A DNA stretch of 64,000 nt from Sesamum alatum (lineage: Eukaryota; Streptophyta; Magnoliopsida; Lamiales; Pedaliaceae): positions 16,295,264 to 16,359,263 of the forward strand of contig JACGWO010000005.1 of assembly GCA_034509735.1 (NCBI GenBank). The letters run 5' to 3'. Numbering within the stretch: the first letter of the stretch is position 1; each line of letters opens with the position of its first letter. This document shows positions 22,745 through 32,327 of the stretch, one piece after another. A program made the translations under genes and the position numbers. The notes under the pieces were generated by a model that worked only from the letters and a program-made list of their open reading frames with translations, had not been told where the DNA came from and did not search any database.

Positions 22745-24945
22745 TGTTAGAATAAGTGACCAGAAAGTCAATTGGATTGGTTGTTCTGGGAACTATTCGT
22801 CGATCTTTACCAAAGTAATATTATACTGATGGATAAAGTAAGTATTCATCATTGAAAAAATGTGTTTGTTGTGCTTACTACTTACATTTGAATGGTGTTT
22901 CAATGTCACAACAAATGCCCACAGACCGATTGGTAAAACCCATTGAGTTGAGCTGCGCATAGGTTGGCGGCTATGAAACCAACTCCTTGAGGGTCGGTCT
23001 GAAACGTTCCAAGTCGAGGACCTCGAGACTAGGCCTCGAGTGTCCTATAGAGACTTGCACTAAGTATTGCATTCACTGGGTGAGTGCCGAGTTTCATCGG
23101 TGCCAGACGTGGGTCGTCTATGCAATTTTAGTGGGTTAGTTGGCAAAGTAGTCGACTAACTGAACTGACTCGCGAGAATCGTCATATGGAAGCCTTGGAG
23201 GCTTGGTCGGTATGACTGGAATTCTCGGTTCCGATAGTACGGAATTAGTCCTCGGACTTGAGGAATCATGGCAGTCGCTTGCATATGAAGGTTGTATCTT
23301 GGATTTGGCGAGAGGTGACCATGTCTGTGATATGGTCATTATAAGCCTTGTCCAGGGCAGTTGGAGTATGTAGTGAGGACGGTGGATTCCAAGATAGAAT
23401 CTGTCCCCTATAAGTATTTGACAGCTATCTCTTCTATGCGCTCTGAGATGGTTTCGACTCATTAAGTCTACGGCCGTAGCGATTGGTCGAGTAGGGAATG
23501 GTTCCCTAGGTCGATCAATAGAGTAAACGCGTCTCGGGTTTGTAGCATAGTTGCCTAGTCCAGGATGGGAACCGACACCCCAATTCCATGCCCTAGACTA
23601 AGGCCGGGAGATGGTTGACAAAGGACTGTACTTGTATGGAATTCGGAGTCTAAATGTTCACGCCAACATTCACCTAGTCTCTAGTGCCATGGACCGTTGC
23701 TAGACGGCCACCCATGGTAACGGGCATTTCTGATTAATGGTAAATCAGAAATAATTAATTAAGTTGGTTTTAATTAATCAGTTGTGTTGGACACAGGCCC
23801 AAGTCTAGCTGAGGGTGAACCTAAAGAGTCACACACAAATCACTATGGAAGTAGTGGAATTAATTTGGAATTAATTATGGAAGAAGTGAATTAATTTAAT
23901 TGGATTAAATTAATTCAAGGAGAATATAAATGATGGGATCATTTATTGGAAAAATCCATTGGATGGATGGCCCAAGAATTAATTAATTGGATTAATTAAT
24001 TTTGGGCTCAATACCTTTAAATTAATTGGATTAATTTATTGGGTTACGTTTAATTAATTGATTGGATCAATTAATTAGTGTTTGAGCTTATGTTTATTTA
24101 ATTGGATTAAATGAACTTTTGGATTTCAATAGGGTTTAAAATTAATTGGATTAATTTAAAACCCATGGATCACTTGATTTAATTTGATTAAATCAAGACC
24201 AGTCAAAACCGCTCCATGACTTGAAATCAAAGCTCAAAGGTTTGATGCAAGTTTAAGAGGAGTTGAAAGTCCTCCATGTAAGCAATGATGTGGCTCCATG
24301 TAAGCAATGATGTGGCTTGCCATGATGGCTAGGTGGTCCACATATTGTGCTAACATGGTTGGAGGTTGAGCATAAGTTGTGCATTAGTGTGTAGGTGGTT
24401 TTGGAAACTACCTACAACTACAAAACACATGTATACACTTTTCATCTTCCTAACTTGCACTCCCTAGCACACAAGCCACGAAAATTTCCAGCCTTTTCTC
24501 CTTCTTTTGAGTTCTCTTTGAATTGGATTCAAAATGAGAACATGAGAAATACGTATACACTAATCAATAGTGTAATACGTTTTTCATTCCTTCCTTGATC
24601 TAGCTTCTACCTAGCAGTAGATCTAGATTTACTTCCATTGCTGTGGTGTGGACAAATTAGAGGGGTTCTAATTTGAATCCCTAGGTGAACGAAAAAGGAA
24701 CGAAAAGAGAATCAAAGCTTGTTGCCGTTGTACATGTGAAACGAAAAAGGTATGTTTCTATTTAAATTATTGTACCTTTTTGTTTCCTCCTCTAGCCACA
24801 TGTTCAAGCATATTTTTATGTATGTTATTATGCTTTTGAATACACCGAACGCCCGGGAATTCAAAGAGAACACCCGTTTGAAATCGTTTTAAATTTTTTT
24901 TATTTTACGCTTCCGCCGTGTTCCCGGGCCGTACCGATTCTTTCA
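22745..24945 (+). repeat. 3' LTR of element D (2201 bp)
   Basis: A complete LTR, TGTTAG...TTTCA. It contains the conserved box at 23671-23724, the AATTAATTGG-rich block, and the 22-bp tandem duplication (24274-24317). It differs from the 5' copy by a few percent where I compared them by eye. Confidence 0.95.
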
Positions 24946-25670
24946 ATTTATGTATTTATGTTTTGTGATGTTGGACATCACTTGGATATTTGGAACATCC
25001 ATGGTTTATGCATGATTATTTGGAATAATTAGGTTATGTGCGTTGATGGGATCAACATGGGATGATCACAAAAACCCTAGACCTTTTGTATGGATGAATG
25101 TATGATTTTTTACATTTCTATTGGGTGGGGCCTGCGTGCCTCTTGTTTTGGGACTATCATCTCTCGTATTTCAGCCTCATGATGTTAAGACTTTTTGTTA
25201 TTTGCAATGTATTACTTTCATTTGTAATGAGAGTAGATAGGATTGGTGAGGTTTTATTTTAAAAAGCTTATGGAGTCGAAGACCCAAGGTGAAGCATCAA
25301 GGCATGAAACAAGAGCATTACAAGGCCCATTGGAATGACAATGGGTATATTATTTGGTAATAATTTAGGACCTCCCTAAACAGACCATAGACTCACTGCG
25401 GCCTCAGTGGGTCGCATAGGTTGGGCTTGTGATCATCCTAACGGGGTATGCTATGTTTTCTGCATGCGGCGCATTTATTTATCGCTTTAAATATTGGATA
25501 TTTATGCATGCTGAAACACCATAATGTGATGAGGTCTCGGTCATACATTAAACTTTCATTCGGTTGGACCAAATTAAATATTAGGCACAGAACGGACTTG
25601 GATCAAAATGGTATTTTGATCTGTCCGAGCCTTCCATCCCCAGCAATGTGGTGAGGAAGCTACCACTACC
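24946..25670 (+). mobile_element. Leader fragment of copia element F
   Basis: Aligns with the leaders of L and G in reverse complement (for example the 'gcctgcgtgcctcttgttttggg' type stretch and the motif around 'gaggtctcggtc'). It begins at the D insertion point and stops at 25670, within the sequence that precedes the first palindrome in L. F's LTR and PBS should lie left of D, outside the window. No coding part is left here. Confidence 0.75.
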
Positions 25671-25869
25671 GAGGGCTTGAAGACCACTATTTCCCCCCTC
25701 CGCGTCCGGAGGAGGTACTGCCAATATGAGAAGAAGTGCATCGAGATATTGGCGGTCACATGCCTCCTCCACCTAGGTTCCCAAGTCCCATGAGAGTTGG
25801 TGGGTTCTCAGCACGGCCCTTGGCAGTCGCACCCCCACGATGAAGTCCATTCGCCCCCCACATTTTAGC

Positions 25870-26250
25870 AAAAGCTATTCAGCCGGGGATCAAGATCCCA
25901 AACCTTAGTGAGTATAACGGAGTGGGCGATCCTCAGGACCACTGGGACCGTTTCCTGGCCAAGACCGATTTGTTAAATATTGGCGACGCATCAGACTACC
26001 CTTTTGGGAAAGGCGATGGCGTGGTTTAACCAGTTGCCCCCGGGAACTATCGAGTCTTTTGAGTAGCTTTCCCAGCGCTTTTTGCACCACTTCGCGATCA
26101 ATAGGCGATATCCCAAAACCGCGTCGTATTTGTTCATGATAATCTAGCAATAGAACAAAAGCCTGAGGGAATACGTGCAGCGCTTCTCAGAAGCTATTTT
26201 GGAAGTTTCCCAAACCCAGAACATTTGGCAAGTATCATGCAACAAAATCT
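25870..26250 (+). pseudogene. Ty3/gypsy gag core fragment
   Basis: Reading from about 25870 gives IPNLSEYNGVGDPQDH, then WDRFLAKTDLLN, then, after a frameshift near 25998, AMAWFNQLPPGTIESF, a TAG, and LSQRFLHHFA. This is the conserved retrotransposon gag core of plant Ty3/gypsy elements (SEYDG..DP.DH; A..WF..LP..SI.SF..L...F..HF), the structural capsid part. It is broken by at least one frameshift and one stop, and no start codon can be assigned. Confidence 0.8.
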
Positions 26251-26469
26251 GAGAAGAGGTCGATTCTAGAAAGCCTCCCGCCTCCTAAGAAGAGTTGTTG
26301 TTAAGAGTAGAGAAGTATATAAGAATTGAGGAGTCAACAGGTTCGCGATCAATGATCCATCAAAACGGACGACCACTGAGGAGGAAAAGGGAGTACCCCC
26401 CCCCCCCCCGACGGAGGGGAGTAAGCACAATGGCAGGCATATGCCCCTGGGGGATTTGGCTTGGTACAC

Positions 26470-27415
26470 CCTATTAACGCCCCACGAACTCAAATTCTCG
26501 TTGTGGCCAAACAACAAGGGTTGGTGCGATGACCTTTCCCAATGAAGGACAACCCGCAAAGAATGAAGTCAAAAAAATACTGTCATTTCCAAAGGGATCG
26601 AGGCCACAGCACCAAAGAATGCCACCACTTGAAAAATGAGATCGAGAAGTTGATCCACAGAGGTTACTTAAAAGAATTTGTGGGTCAAAGGAAACAAGAG
26701 CCCCAAGAAACCACCATTGGAGGCAGGCATAATACACCCCCTCTTGAAATGGGAGAAAGACTAGAAGAGGAGCGAGCTAAGAAAGATAACCACCCAACCG
26801 TTGGAGTGATTGAGGTCATGTCGGGAGGCCCAGCGGGGGAAGACTCGGGGCAACCTAGAAAGGCCACAATAAGAGCAGCGGGACACGCTGCCAACCATGT
26901 TGCTTACAGTGAGGTCGCAGCAGCACCACCAGAAGATTCCACAAGTGAGATCACCTTTAGTAACCAAGACTTGGAGGGAAACCTTCCCTCCCTCAACGAT
27001 GCAATAGTAATAACGGCCTCAATATCAAATTTTTGGGTCAGGAAGATCTTGGTCGGCAGGGGTAGCTCGGCGGACATCCTCTTCTACGAAGCTTTTTCTC
27101 AAATGGGGATAGATAATGTGCGACTCACACCAGTTAACACGCTATTGACCAGATTTAGCAGGGACATAGTTGAACCGCTGGGGGAGGTCATGTTGCCCAT
27201 GTCGATAGGGTCGTATCCAAGGCGAGTGACGAAATATGTAAAGTTTTTACCAGTAGATCCACCTTTGGCTTATAATGTAATCCTCGGGAGGCCTAGTCTA
27301 AACCTTTTTCAGGCCGTAGCATCTACCCACCACATGAAAGTAATGTTCCCGACACCTGGAGGGGTTGGAGAAGTAGTCGGCGACAGGAGACAGGATTGAC
27401 AATGCTACGGTAGCA
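26470..27415 (+). pseudogene. Ty3/gypsy gag C-terminus and aspartic protease
   Basis: From 26542 a frame of 285 codons stays open to 27399, with recognisable gag sequence just before it (TPRTQILVVAKQQG-like). It contains the zinc-knuckle-like KYCHFQRDRGHSTKEC, then K.EIEKLIHRGYL, then a retropepsin-like region with ILVGRGSSADILFYEAF, a PLGEVMLP segment, AYNVILGRPSLN and a final GVGEVVGD. In the family the protease motif is normally VDGGSSADIL; here the catalytic aspartate is glycine (VGRGSSAD, about 27047-27070), so the protease would be inactive. A stop follows at 27397 and similarity fades after about 27425. No RT follows. Confidence 0.85.
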
Positions 27416-27439
27416 CATTGAGACCGAGGGGGGTTTTTC

Positions 27440-27880
27440 TGAGCGAACATATGATCGATTATGCCAGTGGACTTATCATATAATGCTCCGCGATCACACT
27501 TTTCCCCTTGATTACTATAGTACGAAGAAATTGAAAAGAGACTTGGGTTTATTGGTTCAGAAGATTGATGCGTGTAAAAACGGCTGCATGCTGTATTGGA
27601 AGGACAACATTGATCTGGACTGCTGCAAGTTTTTTGAGAAACTAGGTACAAGCCGACTAGGGTGACAAATCCTAGCTGGAAGAAGGCCCCCTATGCTATT
27701 TTTAGTCACTTTTTGCTTAACCCTCGGCTATAGAAGGTGTATGTTTCGAAAGCAACTGCCGAGCACATGATCTGGCATGCCAGATTCTAAGCTCGACCAC
27801 GCTGGATGTCACCAAGCTACAAGAATTGGAAGACAATGTAGTTTTGTGCAATCTCGAGAAAATAGCTCTATCTTTTTCCA
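27440..27880 (+). pseudogene. CACTA (En/Spm) TNP2-type transposase fragment
   Basis: The region starting near 27483 reads LDYYSTKKLKRDLGLLVQKI, then DACKNGCMLYWKDNIDLDCCKF. After a one- or two-base shift near 27630 it continues RYKPTRVTNPSWKKAPYAIF, a stop, and VYVSKATAEHMIWHARF. These are hallmarks of plant CACTA transposases (IDVCKNGC.LYWK; ..ARYKP; AE.M.WH). A second, later part (ELEDNVVLCNLEKI, about 27815-27870) resembles the downstream DUF4218-type domain, so the piece between them is missing. The transposase would cut and move CACTA DNA; this copy is dead. It ends exactly where the H LTR starts (27881). Confidence 0.75.
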
Positions 27881-28620
27881 ATGGCCACCCATGGTAACGG
27901 GCGGATTCTAGGAATCCAACCAAGTCTAGCTGAAGGTGAACCTAAAGAGTCACACACAATCCGCACACATAAAGTATTTAATTTAGAATTGAATATTTGG
28001 AGAAATGGAATGATTAAATTGGATTTAATCGGGTCCTTAATTTTCTTGGAAAGAATTAATTCCTTTTATTGGATAAAGGGGATTTATCTAATAAATTAGC
28101 TTTATTAGAAAATTAATTTATTGGGCTTAGAATAAATATTTATATTTAATATATATTTATTTATTGCCCTTGAAATATTTTCATAGGTTTTAAATATTCT
28201 ATTAAATTAAATTAATGGTTCAGATTAAAAGGAGAGATGGATGGCTAGGATTAATTTGACTAGGTGAAATTACTACTTTGACTAGGACTTTGACTAGGTC
28301 AAAATCCTAGTCAAATTAGTCTTCTTAGAGTTGGAGTTTGAAGAGGATTAAACTCCTCCTCTATATATACTCCTAGCTGCTCACCTTAAGAGAGATGATG
28401 AAACTTCAACACACACACACACACACGCACACACTCTTTCTCTTGATCTCTCCTCTCTCATCCGCCCTCTCTCTCCTTTTCTCTCCAAGAAAATAATTCT
28501 TGTTCTTTTGTGTTAACAATTGAACAAAAGGAGGATTAATCCCGTTAAATAATGACGTGTGATTGATCCATCCTCTCCAAATAAAATACTTGTTCGTTCG
28601 CTAGCACGAAGTACAAGATA
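27881..28620 (+). repeat. 5' LTR fragment of copia element H
   Basis: Matches 45738-46480 of H's 3' LTR more closely than any other LTR here (shared CCGCACACATAAAG, and the (CA)n after the TATA). It starts within the conserved box (ATGGCCACCCATGG) and stops at AAGATAC, so both LTR ends are missing. It carries a TTGAC array (about 28256-28316) and a TATATATA box (about 28361-28369). It is assigned to H by similarity and position. Confidence 0.8.
28408..28434. repeat. (CA)n microsatellite in the H 5' LTR
   Basis: An interrupted CA run just after the presumed transcription start; longer and uninterrupted in the other H LTR (46259-46290). Confidence 0.9.
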
Positions 28621-30741
28621 CTTTGGCTGACCTATGGAGGACTGGAACAATATCAGTGGGAACCACTGCCTCAGATGTCACTACCGCCTCATGGGGTACC
28701 TTACTTGATTCCTCAAGGAGTACCTCATCGCATCGACTATCCGATGGAAAACCTTTTTCCAAGAACACTGCATTTCGCGAGACAAAAACCTTTTGCTCGG
28801 AGGTATCATAGAAATAATACCCGCAGTTTCTTTTGGATAGCCGATGAACCTGCATAAACTAGACCTCGAGTCCAGTTTATCTCCCACTAATCTCTTGACA
28901 TATGCGGGGCAACCCACACTTTCAAGTATTTGTAGGAGGCAGGCTTGCCGTGCCATATCTCATATGGCTTCTGGGATACCCTTTTAGATGGCGCCAAGTT
29001 CAAAACTTTGGCCGCCGTCTCAAGAGCGTATCCCCAGAAGGAAAGGGGGAGTTCAGTAAAACTCATCATGGATCGGACCATGTCCAACAAGGTCCGATTC
29101 CTCCTTTTAGACACACCATTAAGCTGCGGTGTTCCAGGAGGGGTCCACTGAGAGAGAATCCCATTCTCTTTTAGATAATCAGTAAACTCACCACTCAAAT
29201 ACTCTCCACCTCGGTCCGACCGAAGGGCTTTGATCTTTCGACCGGTTTGGTTCTCTACTTCAAGTCTGTATTCCTTAAACCTTCCAAAGGCTTCAGACTT
29301 GTACCTCATCAGGTAAACATAACCATATCATGAATGATCATCGGTAAAGGTTATGAAGTACGAGTACCCACCTCTAGCCTGAATATTTAGTGGACCACAG
29401 ACATCTGTATGGATCAAATCCAGCAAACCACTAGCTAGCGTACTTTGTCCAACAAAGGGTTTCTTGGTCATCTTTCCCTTTAGACAGGATTCGCAGGTCG
29501 GTAGGTTGTCCAAATCGTCTATTTCTAGACTCTCTGAGTCCACCAACCTTCTTACCCTATCTTTAGAGATATGACCTAACCTCACATGCCATATCTGTGC
29601 GTTATTATGATCATCACGTTTTCGTTTGTGTTCTGCAGTCATAATCCAATTAGACTGTTGAAGTATGTACAGACCGTTGACCAATGTACCAAGCAGATGA
29701 GAAATACCATCTTTGATAATGAAAAAACCGTTTTTATTGATGGTAAATTCATATCTAGTGATCGAAACAATGTTTTTAATCATGCTAGGTATATAGAAAC
29801 AGTCGTTCAGTACAATCCTAACATGACTACTAATGGCTAACTCTAGTGATCCTACGACCTCCGTAGCAACGGCCTTGCCATCGCCTAGCCTCAGGATCAT
29901 CTCATCCTTGGTTAGCCTTCTGCTTCTTTGCAGTACCTGCAAATTATTGCAGATGTGAGCACCACATCCAGTATCCAATACCCATGAAGCAGAATTAGTA
30001 ATCATATTTACTTCAACCACAAACATACCTGCATTGGAGAGGAGTTGTGGGCACTCCCTCTTCCAATGCCCTTTCCCTTGGCAATGCATGCAGACATCAT
30101 TGCCTGGACCGCTGAGAACCACGGGCCTTCCCTTTCCCTTTGCTCGGTCCAACCGGAGCAACAGGGACGCCCGGACTGCGAGCAGGGGCCACAACCGTCT
30201 TCCCTTTGCCCTTCTTCCTCTTCCAGCGTCCGGCCCTCTTGCCATTCGCCTTGGAGGTGGAAGCCTCTCCTATGAATACCGCCGGGGCCGACTTGTGGGT
30301 CGTTGCCTTGTATTGGACCAGCATGTTGATCAACTCATGGATAGACTTCTCAAGTCCGTTCATGTTATAGTTTACACCAAACGGGTCATAGGATGGAGGA
30401 AGCGACTGGAGGATCACGTCAATGTACATGTCATTGTTAAGCCCAACTTTAAGGTCCTCGAGTTTCTCCACTAGGGAGAGCATCTTGACCCTATGACTTT
30501 GTACAGACGCTCCTTCAGCAAGATTGGTGCCAAAGAATGCTTTTGTGACGGCATATCTAATATGCCTATCCGGAACCGCATAACCCTCGTTCATGTGGAG
30601 CATTATGGCGGAGACGTTGTCCAGCCTCTCATACTGCTTCTGGATGTCGTTAGACATCGAAGCAAGTATGATACTGCGTACTTTCCGCTTGTCCTCATGC
30701 CATTTCTCGAACGTCAAACGTTCTTCAGGCGTGGACCCCAT
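28621..30741 (-). pseudogene. Broken copia gag-protease-integrase of element G
   Basis: Gag is open from about 30741 to 30097 but lacks its first about 70 codons: relative to L, about 295 bp around the start codon and gag N-terminus are deleted, joining gag to the leader at about 30740. A frameshift follows before the zinc knuckle (CMHCQGKGHWKREC). The frame 30245-29328 then holds the knuckle, protease WVLDTGCGAHIC, the integrase zinc finger (HVRLGH...CESC) and the first integrase core aspartate (HTDV). TGA at 29330-29328 breaks it. Integrase continues at 29309-28887 (GVSKRRNRTLLD, where family members have SERRNRTLL, so the catalytic glutamate is lysine). It ends in the linker before RT. Not functional. 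Confidence 0.92.
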
Positions 30742-31320
30742 TTCCTAGTGGGCTTGGGATCCACAAGCGTAATCTCCATGCCCCGCTTTTACGATTCACA
30801 TGATGAAGACCTCGTGGGAGATATCTAATATCATTCTCATCCAATGAGATTCCCAAGATATTTTGCCTCACCTATTTGCATGGTTCCGAGGACTCCAAGC
30901 GAACCATGTTACTCAGTGTTAGGCCCGACCCATCAACCAAATCATACTTGGGTAGTGTGCCACAACAATGGTGCAGCTTTCCCCTAGTCCAAGTGTGCCA
31001 CGACTCGTGAGACCTCACTTGGGTAGTGGTAGCTTCCTCACGACATTGCTGTGGATGGAAGGCTCGGACAGATCATAAATACCATTTTGATCCAAGTCCG
31101 TTCTGGGCCTAATATTTAATTTGGTCCAACCAAATCAGAGTTTATGTGTGACCGAGACCTCATCACATTATGGTGTTTTAGCATGCATAAATATTCAATA
31201 TTTAAAGCGATAAATAAAAAAATGCCGCATGCATAAAACATAGCATGCCCCTGTTAGGATGATCACAAGCCCAATCTATGCGACCCACTGAGCCCGCATT
31301 GAGTCTATGGTCTGTCTAGG

Positions 31321-31593
31321 GTGGTCCTAAATTATTACAATAATAATAAACCCATTGTCATTCCAATGGGCCTTGAAGTGCTTCTTGTTTCACGCCTTGA
31401 TGCTTCTCCTTGGGGTCTCCGACTCCAATTGCTTGTTAAAAGTAAAACCTCACCAATCCTATCTACTCTCATTACAACTGAAAGTAATACATTGGTAATA
31501 AGGAGAACAAGCCTTAACATCATGAGGCTGATAATACGGGAGATGATAGTCCCCAAAACAAGAGGCACGCAGGCCCTATCCAACAGAAAATAA
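31321..31593 (+). CDS. Antisense frame in leader G (90 codons, speculative)
   Basis: Open from ATG to stop, opposite to element G. Its twin in L (59302-59574) has the same length. The start (VLNYYNNNKPI...MGL) and end (PPNRK/LSNRK) resemble an antisense frame in C at 38337-37999 (VLYYYINSNPI..LMGL ... RPNRK). No known domain. Confidence 0.22.
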   Translation: MVLNYYNNNKPIVIPMGLEVLLVSRLDASPWGLRLQLLVKSKTSPILSTLITTESNTLVIRRTSLNIMRLIIREMIVPKTRGTQALSNRK

Positions 31594-31964
31594 ATGATCA
31601 GACATTCATCCATACATAAGGTCTAGGGCTCTTGTGATCATCCCATGTTGATTCCATCAACTCACATAACACAATTATTCCAAATAATCATGCAGAAATA
31701 ACCAATGGATATTCCAAATATCCAAGTGATGTCCAACATCACAAAAGTATAAACATACAAATAATATGCAAAATTCAAATTTCAAATTTAATGGACATTT
31801 TAAACAATGCATCCAATGCATGTATTAATCCCAAATTAATTAAGCAAATTTAATTCAAGGAATAATCCAATTATTCCAAAATCAAAAATGCAAAATTAAG
31901 ATATTTTCAGAATATTGTGCAGAATATACAGAAAATCAAATTTTTCGGAAAAAGTCGAAAAACG

Positions 31965-32098
31965 GCCCAGCCGTTGTGCTGGCCAGCAAGCCTGTGCGCC
32001 CTGCGCGCGCGCGCTCTGTGCCGCGCGCTGGCCTCGGCCAACTGTGCACTGCGTCCGCGCGCACAGGCGCCCGCGTGCGCGCAGCCACTGCCGGCCCG
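31965..32098 (-). other. GC-rich island in leader G
   Basis: Short GC/CG-rich block about 215 nt from the PBS, followed on the PBS side by a T run (about 32105-32118). It corresponds to the longer island of L. Confidence 0.7.
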
Positions 32099-32313
32099 AT
32101 CAAATTTTTTTTTTTTTTGTTTTTCAAAACTGTTTCAGCACAATAACAATAATATTATTCTGAAAATAAAGCATGCCATAAGTCCATTAAATCCAAACAA
32201 TTGAATTATCATATTACTCATATATTTATACAATCTAACATGCCAATAAAGCCATTTAAAAAGCAAGTAGATTATGCCAAACACATAGATCTATGCCCCT
32301 TACATCGAACCGG

Positions 32314-32325
32314 GCTCTGATACCA
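32314..32325 (-). other. Primer binding site of element G
   Basis: TGGTATCAGAGC on the minus strand, two bases inside the LTR end. Confidence 0.95.
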
Positions 32326-32327
32326 CT

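Larger units (their letters stand above)
13822..24945 (+). mobile_element. Copia element D (right part of 5' LTR to 3' LTR)
   Basis: The parts are: remains of the 5' LTR (13822-14257 and 16241-17632, interrupted by solo LTR E), PBS, leader, very degraded gag-pol, PPT and a complete 3' LTR (22745-24945). Its subfamily differs from A/B/C: the LTR is 2.2 kb with an AATTAATTGG-rich middle. Right of 24945 comes the leader of another copia element (F), so D inserted into F. The coding region is far more decayed than the two LTRs are from each other. Confidence 0.9.
25671..27425 (+). mobile_element. Ty3/gypsy remnant: gag and protease
   Basis: Similarity begins at the F breakpoint and runs to about 27425, where CACTA sequence starts. 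No LTR, PBS, RT or integrase is visible, so it is an internal fragment. A 14-C run (26396-26409) interrupts the middle. Confidence 0.8.
30742..32313 (-). other. 5' leader of element G, shortened
   Basis: Same plan as the L leader, but with a deletion that removes the palindrome copy nearer gag. One CACGACTCGTG remains at 30999-31009. A GC island is at 31965-32098. An antisense frame of 90 codons (31321-31593, plus strand) is nearly identical to 59302-59574 in L. Confidence 0.75.

Noticed and set aside
26396..26409. Poly-C run as a functional element
   Set aside because: A 14-base homopolymer in a dead gypsy gag; likely slippage or sequencing noise.
28408..28434. Z-DNA-forming (CA)n as a regulatory device in H
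   Set aside because: Possible in principle, but microsatellites of this length are common and nothing else supports a role.
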